DNA of 64,000 bases from CBDATA01 sp965215615 (GCA_965215615.1 OZ244068.1:2942716-3006715), one strand, 5' to 3'; positions 42,923-51,646 are shown, numbered from the stretch's first letter. Notes: generated by a model not told the origin, from the sequence alone. Translations and numbers: made by a program.

Positions 42923-43493
42923 GCATTACTTCCGGGAGCGCTATTCGGATGATCTCGACCTTTTCGTAACCCGGGACGACCGCTTCTCCGAGCATGTAAA
43001 GCGTGCGTTGGCCGCACTGGAGCGGGGTGGCTACCGGCTCGACGAGGATGCCCTTCGCTCTCCGGACTTCGTGCGGGTCACGGTTCGCACAGCGGCAGCG
43101 GCCCTCCGCCTGGATTTCGTCAACGATGCGACCCCACGATTCGGCGACCTCACGAGCGGAGATCTCTTTCCCCGGATAGATGCGTTGCGGAACATCCTCT
43201 CCAACAAGGTCACGGCCGTGTTCCGGATGGAGCCGAAGGACTTCGCCGACCTGCGAACGATTGCGAGGAGCGTCGCGTTCGACTGGAGCGATGTCCTGGC
43301 TGAAGCCGGAAAAAAACAGCTCGGCCTCGAAGCCGCCGAGATCGCGACGCTGATCCGGGGCTTTCCGCCGGAGCGCATGGATTCCATCCGGTGGCGGGAA
43401 ACCCCCGACCGCGACCGGTTTCTGGCCGACCTCGCCCGTATCGCCGAGGACATGTTCGCGGCGCGCCCCAACTCGCTTGCGCCGGGAGCTTGA
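42804..43493 (+). CDS. AbiEii/AbiGii-type nucleotidyltransferase (toxin or abortive infection protein)
   Basis: A 229-residue minimal nucleotidyltransferase. FWLTGGTALHRHYF followed by RYSDDLDLFV is the Gly-Gly and Asp-x-Asp active site of the AbiEii family. These enzymes modify an RNA or protein target and stop growth, often as the toxin of a type IV toxin-antitoxin system or as phage defence. The N-terminus YEAFYRETLYPLQNGVLNVL matches the family well, so the ATG at 42804 inside the preceding gene is probably real. Confidence 0.82.
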   Translation: MSAYEAFYRETLYPLQNGVLNVLAHSGTPFWLTGGTALHRHYFRERYSDDLDLFVTRDDRFSEHVKRALAALERGGYRLDEDALRSPDFVRVTVRTAAAALRLDFVNDATPRFGDLTSGDLFPRIDALRNILSNKVTAVFRMEPKDFADLRTIARSVAFDWSDVLAEAGKKQLGLEAAEIATLIRGFPPERMDSIRWRETPDRDRFLADLARIAEDMFAARPNSLAPGA

Positions 43494-43570
43494 AGAGGCG
43501 GAAGCTGCGTGGTCGACGCGTGTTGCAGTTTGTCGGCCACCCGACCCCCGTATCCTTCGCAGGAATCCCG

Positions 43571-44230
43571 ATGACGAACACGCTCCACCGATACGGATCG
43601 GCGGAAAGCCTCGCCGATGACTACATCGTCTTCGCCATGGCGGCGCGAGGGATCAACGACGAAAGTGCTCCCGAAAAACTGCGGCGCTTCACCGAGATCG
43701 CGCTCCGGCACGGCCCGATCAACCTCGGCGATGCGACCAAGGGAGGCGTTTTCCGGTCCTCGCGGCTGAATCCGCTCGCCCACTGGCGGCGGCGGGGGCG
43801 GCTCGCCGGGGAAGCGATCCGCGAGGGGGTGAACGCTCCGACCGTCGTCTCCGCCGTGTTCGACAACGAGGACGCGCTGGTCGCCTTTCTTGTGGATATT
43901 CGGGAGGCCGACCTCGGGATCAGCATCAACATCAGCGGCCTCACCGACCGCGCCGCCGAGCTCGCGACGAAGGCCGGGATCACCCGGCACAGCGTCGAGT
44001 ACAGCCTCGGCTTTTTCGGAAATCTCGACCGGCTGCCCGACCGCGCCACCCTTCAGCTCTCCACCATGTGCGGCCACGGAATGCTCTCCTTCGGTTTCGC
44101 CCGAAGGATGCTGGACTGGGTGCGGACCGGCCGCCGGGAGCCCGAGGAATGCGCCGAGGCGATGGCGCGCTTTTGCTCCTGCGGCATCTTCAACACCACC
44201 CGCGCCTGCCGGATTCTCAGGGAAGGCTGA
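43571..44230 (+). CDS. Conserved-looking protein of unknown function with Cys motifs
   Basis: A 219-residue soluble protein with no family I can name. AGGA precedes the ATG by 7 nt. Striking segments are GPINLGDATKGGVFRSSRLN, STMCGHGMLSFGFAR near residue 165 and FCSCGIFNTTRACRI at the end, giving Cys at about residues 164, 200, 202 and 211 that could bind a metal or Fe-S cluster. It is likely monocistronic: the next gene is convergent with a 14-nt overlap. Confidence 0.6.
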   Translation: MTNTLHRYGSAESLADDYIVFAMAARGINDESAPEKLRRFTEIALRHGPINLGDATKGGVFRSSRLNPLAHWRRRGRLAGEAIREGVNAPTVVSAVFDNEDALVAFLVDIREADLGISINISGLTDRAAELATKAGITRHSVEYSLGFFGNLDRLPDRATLQLSTMCGHGMLSFGFARRMLDWVRTGRREPEECAEAMARFCSCGIFNTTRACRILREG

Positions 44231-44972
44231 CCAGTTCCGGCAGGCTCGCGCCGATCTCTTCGCGGACCACCGCGTCCGCGATTCCGTCGAGCGGTGTCGG
44301 CTCGCGGTTCACGATGACGAGCCGCGCCCCGCTTGCCTTTGCGACCCGCGGAATCGAGGCCGCCGGCTCGACCACGAGCGATGAACCGACCGCGAGCAAC
44401 AGGTCGCATGCCTCCGCCGCTTCCTGCGCCCGCCCAAGCACCTCGAAGGGCAACTGCTGGCCGAACGAGACGGTGGCGGGCTTCAGGAGCCCCCCGCACC
44501 GAACACAGTGCGGCGCGCGTTCGCCGTCTTCCACCCGCAGCGCCGCTTCGTCCATCGGGATCCGATCTCCGCAGTCGAGGCAAGCCGCTTCGGTGGTGGT
44601 TCCGTGGAGCTCCAGAACCGATTTGGCGGGGATTCCGGACCGCTGGTGCAGCCCGTCGATGTTCTGGGTAATCAGTGCGAGCAGCCGTCCTTGCCGATGG
44701 AGCTCGGCGAGCGCCCGGTGTCCGGCGTTCGGACGGGCATCCCGCATGGAAGGCCAGCTCGCAACCTTCTGCCGCCAGTACTCCTCCCGGCCCGCCTCGC
44801 TCCCGACGAATTCCTGAAAGGTGACCGTCCGGTTCCTGGCCCAGACCCCGTCCGGGCTCCGGAAATCGGGAACCCCGGATTCGGTCGAGATGCCGGCCCC
44901 GGTGAACCCCGCGATTCGGCGAGATCCGAGGAGCAGCTCCCGCGCGGCGCTCACTTCGCCCGGAAGGCGCAC
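44217..44972 (-). CDS. NAD-dependent protein deacylase (sirtuin)
   Basis: A 251-residue SIR2 protein. GAGISTESGVPDFRS and TQNIDGLHQRSG bind NAD, and the His in ELHGTTTEA is catalytic. CLDCGD and CVRCGG bind the structural zinc, and VGSSLVVEPAA is also conserved. It removes acyl groups from lysine. GTG 44972 is preferred because GGAGGA lies 4 nt upstream. A GTG at 44954 would give a 4-nt overlap with the upstream gene and is an alternative. It follows the HhH gene on the same strand. Confidence 0.93.
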   Translation of the reverse strand: MRLPGEVSAARELLLGSRRIAGFTGAGISTESGVPDFRSPDGVWARNRTVTFQEFVGSEAGREEYWRQKVASWPSMRDARPNAGHRALAELHRQGRLLALITQNIDGLHQRSGIPAKSVLELHGTTTEAACLDCGDRIPMDEAALRVEDGERAPHCVRCGGLLKPATVSFGQQLPFEVLGRAQEAAEACDLLLAVGSSLVVEPAASIPRVAKASGARLVIVNREPTPLDGIADAVVREEIGASLPELVSLP

Positions 44973-45649
44973 GATTCCTCCAGAAAACACGCGGGACACC
45001 GGGGATCGGTCGGTCGGCGGTGCGCCTTGCCGAGCAAGTAGAGCGGCGCATCCACCTTCCAGGACCCTTCGGGAATCATGCGGTTCGCGAGCTCATGCTC
45101 CTTCTCGACGGAGACCGATTCGCCGGTGAAGACGCGGCCCAGCACCCTCCGGACGTGGAGATCCGCCTTGAGCTCCCCGCTCCCGGTGATCTGCCCGGTG
45201 TCGTGGAGCGCCCCCACGATCATCCGCGCGATCTGTGGTCCCGTCCGCAGTGCCAGCAGACGCTTCAGCACCCGCTGTGGCGGTTCTCCCTTCCAGATCC
45301 TGCGGGCATCGCCGCCGTAGGACTTCACGATCTCCTGTCCGATCCGCCGGACCCGTTCGTGCGCCTTCGGGAAGCGGTGGAGGTGGTATTCCCGGAATCG
45401 GGCATTCCAGTCGAAAATCCCGACGACAACGACCCAGAGGTCAGGGGGGTCGCCGAGGGTTTCCTCGGTGAAGTGGCACGCCTTCTTCCAGACGGCCTGG
45501 GCGGGCATCTGGTAGTCGAGGATGGCCCCGAAGAAGAACTTGTTGGCGTTCCGCTTGTCAGCCGGTTGATCTTCGGTCAGCCACGGCCAGGTCACGCGGT
45601 GGCTTCCGCGGGCGGCCTCAAGCAGCCGCCGGACCCGGCCCGGATCCAC
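44951..45649 (-). CDS. HhH-GPD (endonuclease III-like) protein with altered active site
   Basis: A 232-residue relative of endonuclease III. FFFGAILDYQMPAQAVWKKA resembles the N-terminal helices, and LKADLHVRRVLGR corresponds to the VDTHV motif with the catalytic Asp. The hairpin segment reads RTGPQIARMIVGAL, without the glycosylase Lys of LPGVGRKT. The C-terminus CPACFLEESC has three of the four Fe-S Cys (the first is missing). It may be a glycosylase of a different type or a DNA-binding relative. GTG starts on the last base of the preceding stop. Confidence 0.68.
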   Translation of the reverse strand: MDPGRVRRLLEAARGSHRVTWPWLTEDQPADKRNANKFFFGAILDYQMPAQAVWKKACHFTEETLGDPPDLWVVVVGIFDWNARFREYHLHRFPKAHERVRRIGQEIVKSYGGDARRIWKGEPPQRVLKRLLALRTGPQIARMIVGALHDTGQITGSGELKADLHVRRVLGRVFTGESVSVEKEHELANRMIPEGSWKVDAPLYLLGKAHRRPTDPRCPACFLEESCAFRAK

Positions 45650-46440
45650 TATCCAGGGCGGCCGAGTCCGAGGTTCGTCTTGCCGCGGATCGGGAAGTGT
45701 CCGGCGGTGGCCAGCAGCGCTCTGAGCTCCTCTTCGCCGTCCGGCCCGCAGCGGGTGGCCGCGCCCACCGAGATGATCGTCTCCGATTCGCGGGCCGCTT
45801 CTTCCACCGCGGCGAGCACCTCGCGCACCCGCGCCATCTCGATCTTGATCTCGACGATCGCGGAAAGCACCCGTTCGCCGAGCAGATCCTCGCGGATCGC
45901 TCCGGTCGAGGGATCGGGCATCATGGCGGTGACCGGGTTCCGCGCTTCGAACCGGACCCCGAGCGCAGCGAGCCGACGGGTGACCCGGTCCATGTCCGCG
46001 AACGTGGCGGAAACTCCCGGTCTCCCGAACTCCACCGTCATCCCGCATTCGCCGACCGAGACCCGCCCGGTCACGTCGTTGGTCTTGACTTCCTCGGTCC
46101 CGCGGCCGTGGACTCCGGTGGTTTCATGGGAAACCAGCGGGTCGCTGAAGGCGCGCCGGACGACGCGCGGCCAGACGAGTTCGTCGGGTTCGATCGCCGA
46201 GGTGGGGCAGATGTCCGGCTCGGGGTCGAAGCGGAGACGGAACCAGCCGAGCACCTTGCGAATGCCCCGGATCAGGCGCGGGTTCAGGTTCTCGGTGCTC
46301 ATCCGGTAGCAGGTGTAGCACTCGACGCATGGGTCGGCATCCACCACCGCGCGGCCGTCGTCTCCGATGCGGATCGCCGAGACCGGACACGCCGCGACGC
46401 AGTTTCCGCAGCCGACGCAGCGCTCGCGGGAGATGCGCAC
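45649..46440 (-). CDS. 4Fe-4S ferredoxin-like protein with C-terminal domain of unknown function
   Basis: A 263-residue protein starting with GTG. The N-terminus has CVGCGNCVAACP and CVECYTCYR, enough Cys for one or two Fe-S clusters, although the second motif lacks the usual Cys-Pro ending. DICPTSAIEPDEL follows. The rest (from about residue 90) is unassigned, with GVHGRGTEEVKTNDVTGRVS. It lies between the inositol synthase gene (2-nt gap) and the HhH gene (1-nt overlap), so it belongs to that operon. It may be an electron carrier or sensor; the partner is unknown. Confidence 0.65.
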   Translation of the reverse strand: MRISRERCVGCGNCVAACPVSAIRIGDDGRAVVDADPCVECYTCYRMSTENLNPRLIRGIRKVLGWFRLRFDPEPDICPTSAIEPDELVWPRVVRRAFSDPLVSHETTGVHGRGTEEVKTNDVTGRVSVGECGMTVEFGRPGVSATFADMDRVTRRLAALGVRFEARNPVTAMMPDPSTGAIREDLLGERVLSAIVEIKIEMARVREVLAAVEEAARESETIISVGAATRCGPDGEEELRALLATAGHFPIRGKTNLGLGRPG

Positions 46441-46442
46441 CG

Positions 46443-47768
46443 TCAGTCGGAAGTCTGGAGCGAGTACTCGCCGAGGTGATGGATCACTTCCTCGCCCATC
46501 AGGTAGCGGAGCGTGTTGGTGAGCTTCTTCCGCTGGATGAACAGGTCGTGCTCCGGATAGACCCCGGGAGGGCTCATCGGGCTCTTGAAGTAGAAGGAGA
46601 GCCACTCCTGGATACCCCGGAGCCCGGCGCGGGAGGCGAGGTCGAGGAAAAGCGCGAGATCGAGCACGAGCGGCGCGGCGAGGATCGAATCCCGGCAGAG
46701 GAAGTCCACCTTGATCTGCATCTCGTATCCGAGCCAGCCGACGATGTCGATGTTGTCCCAGCCTTCCTTGTTGTCGCGGCGCGGCGGGTAGTAGTTGATC
46801 CGGACCTTGTGGTAGAGGTCGCCATACAGCTCCGGGTATGTTTCCGGCTGAAGGATCTGCTCCAGAACACTCAGCTTGCTCTCTTCCTTGGTGCGGAAGG
46901 AGCCGGGGTCGTCCAGCACCTCGCCGTCCCGGTTTCCGAGGATGTTGGTGGAGAACCAGCCCGAGAGGCCGAGCATCCGGGCCTTGAAGCCGGGTGCCAG
47001 GATGGTCTTCATCAGGGTCTGGCCGGTCTTGAAGTCCTTGCCGGCGATCGGGGCCCCGTTTTCGGCAGCCAACTGGCGGAGCGCCGGGATGTCGGCGCTC
47101 AGGTTCGGAGCGCCGTTCGCATAAGCCACCCCCGAACGGATTGCCGCGTAGGCGTAGATCATGCTGGGCGCGATGTGTTCCGAGTTCTCCGAGAGGCCGC
47201 GCTCGAACGAAGCCACATCGCGGTGGACATCGGCTTCTTCGAGAAAGGTCTCGGTCGAACCGCACCAGATCATGACCGCGCGGGCCGCGCCGGCGGCTTC
47301 CCGCGATTGCTGGATGTCGTCCATCAGCATCTTCGCGAGGTCCATCTTGGTGGCCGCCGTCTTCGTGTAGTCGCCGTCCAGCTTCTTTACGAAGTTCCGG
47401 TCGAACACCGCCTTCATCGGCCGGACCGCGGAGAGTTCCTCGCGCACCGTTTCGAGCAGCGCGGGCTCCAGCACGCCTGCCTTCGTGGCCGCGGTCCACG
47501 CGTCGTCCGGAAACAGATCCCACGCCCCGAACGAGAGATCGTCGAGCGAACTCAGCGGGACGAAATCCCGGATGAGCGGGGTGCGGGCCTCGGTGCGGGG
47601 GCCGAGCCGGATCGTGCCCATCTGGGTCACCGATCCGATGGGGGCGGCGAGCCCGCGCCGGATGGCGTGGATTCCGGCGATGAATGTGGTGCTGACCGCT
47701 CCGAGCCCGGGCAGGAGGACGTGCAGGCCGCCACTCTCGGGGGCGATATCGAAACGCTGGGTGCTCAT
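46443..47768 (-). CDS. ino1: myo-Inositol-1-phosphate synthase
   Basis: A 441-residue enzyme of the inositol-3-phosphate synthase family, converting glucose-6-phosphate to inositol phosphate with NAD. LLPGLGAVSTTFIAGI is the nucleotide motif. NGAPNLSADIPALRQLA, AGKDFKTGQTLMKT (the catalytic Lys region) and FKARMLGLSGWFSTNILGNR are the family hallmarks. It heads a minus-strand operon with the ferredoxin-like, HhH and sirtuin genes. Its product could feed the CDP-alcohol phosphatidyltransferase at 8940-9746 or other inositol compounds. Confidence 0.95.
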   Translation of the reverse strand: MSTQRFDIAPESGGLHVLLPGLGAVSTTFIAGIHAIRRGLAAPIGSVTQMGTIRLGPRTEARTPLIRDFVPLSSLDDLSFGAWDLFPDDAWTAATKAGVLEPALLETVREELSAVRPMKAVFDRNFVKKLDGDYTKTAATKMDLAKMLMDDIQQSREAAGAARAVMIWCGSTETFLEEADVHRDVASFERGLSENSEHIAPSMIYAYAAIRSGVAYANGAPNLSADIPALRQLAAENGAPIAGKDFKTGQTLMKTILAPGFKARMLGLSGWFSTNILGNRDGEVLDDPGSFRTKEESKLSVLEQILQPETYPELYGDLYHKVRINYYPPRRDNKEGWDNIDIVGWLGYEMQIKVDFLCRDSILAAPLVLDLALFLDLASRAGLRGIQEWLSFYFKSPMSPPGVYPEHDLFIQRKKLTNTLRYLMGEEVIHHLGEYSLQTSD

Positions 47769-47825
47769 GTGGGAGCGAAGTCTAAGAGAGTGAAGCGCGC
47801 CTTCGTCGCGGGTTATCCTCTCCGA

Positions 47826-49301
47826 ATGGGCGTTCCAGCCCCTGTGTTTTTCCGGTCCGCGTTTTGCGCCTTCCTGCTGCCGGGCCTCTTCGCAGGGGCG
47901 GCGGAATCCGCGTTCCAGCCGTCCCGGCCGCTGATCGTGGTGACCGGGGAAGCGACCCGCGAAGTGCCGGTCCGGCGGATAGACGGTGTCGAGATGGTCG
48001 GCCTCCAGGATCTGGCGAGCGTGCTCGGCGGTGCGCTCCGCGAGGATCCCGGAGGCGATTCCGCCACCCTCCTGCTCGGCGACCGGACGGCGCGCTTCGA
48101 CCGGGACCGCAGCTTCGTCACCGTGGAAGACCGGATGCGGGTGCTCCGGGAGCCCAGCCGGGTGATCTCGGGGGAGTGGTTCGTCGCGCTCGATTTCGTG
48201 GCCCGGCTTCTTCCCGACGTGCTTCCCGGCGACAGCGAATACCAGGCATCCGAGCGCGTTCTGTTTCGGGGAGCGAGCACCACCGTCGCGGTCGAGATTT
48301 CCCGCGCTCCCGGTGCCACCCGGATCACGGTTCGCACCGATCCGCCGGTCCCGCTCTTCGTCGGCGAAAGCGAGGGCCGGGTGCTCATTCCTATCCCGGT
48401 CCCCTTCCTGGAGACCGATTTTGGCGGCGAAGCGCCGCGCGACGGAGTCGTGGAGGAAGTGCGGCTCCTTCGTCGCGAGCGCGACTACCTCGTGGAGGTG
48501 GTGACCGGGCCGAACTACAGCCGGATGGATCAGGAGGCCATCCCCGGAGGAGTCCGGCTGGATTTGATCCGGGCGGCGGTCCGCGCCGGTGAAAATCTCG
48601 GGACGGACGAGCAGACATCCGGGGCAGCTTCGCCCCGGGATCGTGGTCGCCCGGTATCGAGAGAAGTATCGAGGGAAGTCCGGACGGTGGTGATCGATCC
48701 CGGCCACGGAGGCGGAGATCAGGGCGTTCTCGGCTCTTCCGGCTTCACCGAAAAGGAGCTGGCGCTTCGCGTTTCCCGAGCGCTCCGGGACATCCTGCAA
48801 GAGGAGTACGGCCTCCGGGTCATCCTGACCCGCGAACAGGATCGCGAGGTGGGACCGGACGACCGGGCTGCATTCGCGAACGCCGCCCGCGCCGACGCGA
48901 TGGTGAGCATCCATCTGAACGCTTCGCTCGGCGGCGCAAACTCCGGAAGCTACGTCTATTACTACGCGCCGCGAACGCCCGCACGTCTCGCCGCTCCGGG
49001 GCCGGCTTCGTTCGTTCGCTGGGAGAACTCGCAGCTCTCCTTTTCGCCCGAATCGCGCCGCCTCGCCGAGGCGCTTTTCGCGGAGCTCGGGGAACTGCCG
49101 GTTCCGACCCGCGAGGTGGCGGGCGCGCCGCTTCTCGCTCTCGGCCGGGTGGCGATGCCCGCGGCGCTGATCGAGCTGGGGTTCCTGACCTCCCCGGAGG
49201 ACGAGCCACACCTGACCCGCCCCGGATTCGCGAGAGAGGCGGCGCGTGCGATTGCGGCGGGGCTCATGCGGTACCGCGCCCTGATCGTGGCAACGGAATG
49301 A
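47826..49301 (+). CDS. N-acetylmuramoyl-L-alanine amidase (Amidase_3)
   Basis: A 491-residue exported amidase. A signal peptide (RSAFCAFLLPGLFAGAAES) is followed by a copper-amine-oxidase-like substrate-binding half and an AMIN-like region (about residues 30-270). The catalytic domain starts at TVVIDPGHGGGDQGVLG near residue 290 with zinc ligands there, and continues with SIHLNAS and ALIELGFLTSPED, which holds the Glu. It cuts the bond between muramic acid and the stem peptide in peptidoglycan. ATG 47826 is inside a sensible leader. It overlaps the next gene by 4 nt. Confidence 0.93.
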   Translation: MGVPAPVFFRSAFCAFLLPGLFAGAAESAFQPSRPLIVVTGEATREVPVRRIDGVEMVGLQDLASVLGGALREDPGGDSATLLLGDRTARFDRDRSFVTVEDRMRVLREPSRVISGEWFVALDFVARLLPDVLPGDSEYQASERVLFRGASTTVAVEISRAPGATRITVRTDPPVPLFVGESEGRVLIPIPVPFLETDFGGEAPRDGVVEEVRLLRRERDYLVEVVTGPNYSRMDQEAIPGGVRLDLIRAAVRAGENLGTDEQTSGAASPRDRGRPVSREVSREVRTVVIDPGHGGGDQGVLGSSGFTEKELALRVSRALRDILQEEYGLRVILTREQDREVGPDDRAAFANAARADAMVSIHLNASLGGANSGSYVYYYAPRTPARLAAPGPASFVRWENSQLSFSPESRRLAEALFAELGELPVPTREVAGAPLLALGRVAMPAALIELGFLTSPEDEPHLTRPGFAREAARAIAAGLMRYRALIVATE

Positions 49302-49837
49302 ATCGCCTGCTCGCGGCGCTGGCCGCCGCTCTCCTGCTCGCTTCGTGTTTTTCGCCGGTCCCGGCGGAGCCCGACCTCTCCCCGGATTTCCCTTCGGAAA
49401 CGCCCGCCCCGCCTCCCGCGCCGGAGATTCCCATCGGAACTCTCGCGGAGATCGGACCGGGAGGGAAGCTGCGCCCCCGGGAAGTCGAGCTTCTCGAGGG
49501 CTCGACGACGCAGGAACGGGCGGAATACCTGGCGCGCCTGCTGGTCCTGGAATCAGGAGCTTTCCCGGAAGGAACCCGGGTGCTGGATGTTTTCGTCAGC
49601 GGCCGCGGCGTTGCGGTCGTGAATTTCAGCGAGGAGTTGCTGACCGGCCATCCCGGCGGCCTTTTCGCCGAAGAGCTGACGGTGTACAGCCTCAGCCATT
49701 CGCTGGTCCTGAGTTTTCCGGCGATCGCCGAAGTGCGACTGGTCGTCGAAGGGCGGCCGCCACGAACCCTCGCCGGCCATCTGGATCTCGACGCGAGGTT
49801 CGGGCTGGCGCCGGATCGGCTGATCGAGAGTTCGTGA
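49298..49837 (+). CDS. GerMN-domain lipoprotein
   Basis: A 179-residue lipoprotein with lipobox LLASC near residue 17 and a Pro-rich linker. A GerMN (sporulation/germination) domain follows, with VLDVFVSGRGVAVVNFSEEL, EELTVYSLSHSLVLSFPAIA and VRLVVEGRPPRTLAGH. The domain is common in peptidoglycan-associated proteins also outside spore formers. It is coupled by ATGA to the amidase gene, so the two likely act together in the cell wall. Its 3' 146 nt overlap a convergent gene. Confidence 0.85.
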   Translation: MNRLLAALAAALLLASCFSPVPAEPDLSPDFPSETPAPPPAPEIPIGTLAEIGPGGKLRPREVELLEGSTTQERAEYLARLLVLESGAFPEGTRVLDVFVSGRGVAVVNFSEELLTGHPGGLFAEELTVYSLSHSLVLSFPAIAEVRLVVEGRPPRTLAGHLDLDARFGLAPDRLIESS

Positions 49838-50390
49838 CAAGCCGGCCCTCGATGGCATCGGCGAGCGCGCGCCAGGCCTTCGGAACGGCCGCTGGCGGCA
49901 GTTGTCCGGCGGGTTGCTTCCACTCCCGAAGGACGGCTTCGCGATACGGGAGCCCGCAGCGGGCGAGCACCCACTCCTCGTAGTCCGCGACGCGGCGCAT
50001 GGCGGCCACGGTCAGCTCGACCGGAAAACGGGGCGACGGCGGCGGCTGGTCCGCCGGGATCATGTCCGGCCTCCAGATGGGTTTCCGGCTCGTCTCGAGT
50101 GGCATCCAGACGGGTTGAAACTGGAAGCGGCCCAGATAGACGCCACCTCGTTGGGGCGTTCCGAAAAAGAGGCCGAAGCCCCACAGCATGAGGGTTTCGT
50201 CGTCTTCCCGCAGGAGCCGGTAGCAGCTCGATCCGGCTTCCCCGGCGGGCGGCCGCTCCCTCGTGAAACCCCGCTCGAGCAGGAGGTTGCCTTCCGGACG
50301 AACGATGTCCCGGCCCCAGTTCCAGCATTGCCGATGCAGCAGTTCCTGCCCCTCGCTGCGTTGGGCATCGGCGATGAGACTCAAATCCAC
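49692..50390 (-). CDS. Hypothetical protein coupled to the FeoB-like permease gene
   Basis: A 232-residue protein. GTG 50390 begins 10 nt inside the end of the permease gene. The first ~180 residues look like a folded protein (LLREDDETLMLWGFGLFFG, GVYLGRFQFQPVWMPLE, VADYEEWVLARCGLPYREAV). The last ~48 residues, antisense to the GerMN gene, are Arg/Pro-rich and may be read-through with no structure. No family is recognised. Its position suggests a role with the permease. Confidence 0.6.
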   Translation of the reverse strand: MDLSLIADAQRSEGQELLHRQCWNWGRDIVRPEGNLLLERGFTRERPPAGEAGSSCYRLLREDDETLMLWGFGLFFGTPQRGGVYLGRFQFQPVWMPLETSRKPIWRPDMIPADQPPPSPRFPVELTVAAMRRVADYEEWVLARCGLPYREAVLREWKQPAGQLPPAAVPKAWRALADAIEGRLVTNSRSADPAPARTSRRDPDGRRGFVAAALRRPVALRRSPENSGPANG

Positions 50391-51508
50391 GCTCCGCCCC
50401 ACGCCAGAAGAGCGCTGAACCCGGCGGCCGCCATCGCCTGCCGGCCCATGAGCCGCAGCGCGAAGGCGCGGCCCTGTTCGCGCGCAATCGTCAGGCAGGT
50501 CACGAGGCAAGGCAGGAGCACACCGGCCAGATAGACGGCGGTCAGGAGCTGGACGGCGCTGAGACTGGTGGCGACCCCCGGTTCCGCGAGCAGCAGGATG
50601 CCTTCCTTGCGCACGCTCGCGAGGACCACCGCGAGGGCGGCTTCGGCGGGCAGCCGGAAGAGGGCCATCGCCGGCTCGAAGAAGACCGAAAGAGTTTCGA
50701 GCGCGTTCAGCCAGTGGAGCGTGGAAGCCACAGCGGTGATCAGGAAGAAGATCGGCAGGGCGGCGCGAAAGAACTCCCGGATGACACCTCGCGCTTCGAG
50801 CCAGACGGTGCCCGGAGCGGGCCAGGTCAGGCGAAAATCCCTCGACGGCGCAAGGAAAGAGGAACGGGCCGTTTGAGGCGCGAAAAAACGGGAGTAGGCG
50901 AGGGTCGTGGCCCCGAGATAGAGCAGGTAGAGCACGACCAATCCGGATCGCCCTGCTGCCGCGAAGACGGCGAGCGTGGCACCGAGCTGGTAGGAGCAGG
51001 CCGAGCCGAAAGCGATCGCCGAGACGCAGACTCCGCGCGAGCAGGAAGGGGCCGAGCGCGCGCTGATAACGGCGGGCACGTTGCAGCCGAAGCCCATGAC
51101 GACCCGCGCCAGATCGTGGCCGGTCATGCGGAACGGCCCGAGCCACGGGTCCACGGCGCTCGTCAGCCGGCCCAGCAGGCCGCTCGCCCGGTACGTGCTC
51201 ATCAACAGCGCGTGAAGCGCGACCACCGGAGTCGCCCAGACGAGAAGCAGCGGCCCCATGGTGAAAAAGCCGTAGTCCCCGGCCAGGATTTCCCGAAGCG
51301 GCTCGGGCCAGCTCGCGAGCCACCCCGCGAACGTCCCGGACGCGACGCGAACGACGGGGTCGATTCGATCCGCGAGTCGGTTGGCGGTGTCCACCGCGAC
51401 CCAGGCGGGCGCGAGCAACAGCAGCAGCGCCAGGAGGGGCCGAAAGCGGGTCACGCCTCCCTGAGCAGGCTGTAGAGAAACGGGCGCGGCATTCGACAGG
51501 CGATGCAT
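50381..51508 (-). CDS. FeoB-like membrane permease lacking the GTPase domain
   Basis: A 375-residue membrane protein with many hydrophobic segments. VVMGFGCNVPAVISAR matches the FeoB GFGCNVPA gate motif. RSAPSCSRGVCVSAIAFGSA followed by SYQLGATLAVF resembles the second gate. The whole N-terminal G-protein domain of FeoB is absent and no feoA lies nearby. It may transport a metal without GTP control, or belong to the broader nucleoside-recognition membrane family. ATG 51508 is chosen over a GTG at 51454. A Fur-family gene lies 1.3 kb upstream on the same strand. Confidence 0.72.
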   Translation of the reverse strand: MHRLSNAAPVSLQPAQGGVTRFRPLLALLLLLAPAWVAVDTANRLADRIDPVVRVASGTFAGWLASWPEPLREILAGDYGFFTMGPLLLVWATPVVALHALLMSTYRASGLLGRLTSAVDPWLGPFRMTGHDLARVVMGFGCNVPAVISARSAPSCSRGVCVSAIAFGSACSYQLGATLAVFAAAGRSGLVVLYLLYLGATTLAYSRFFAPQTARSSFLAPSRDFRLTWPAPGTVWLEARGVIREFFRAALPIFFLITAVASTLHWLNALETLSVFFEPAMALFRLPAEAALAVVLASVRKEGILLLAEPGVATSLSAVQLLTAVYLAGVLLPCLVTCLTIAREQGRAFALRLMGRQAMAAAGFSALLAWGGAWI

Positions 51509-51646
51509 CCCGTCTGAACCACTCACCTCCGGCTCGCTCTTCGTTGCGTTTGCTCGAAATAGCGCTGCGACTATTCCTCGCTCACGCGCCTTGCCAGCCG
51601 GGCGCCTCACCCGTCCCGGTGCTCACGCCAGCTTCTACACAGCCTG

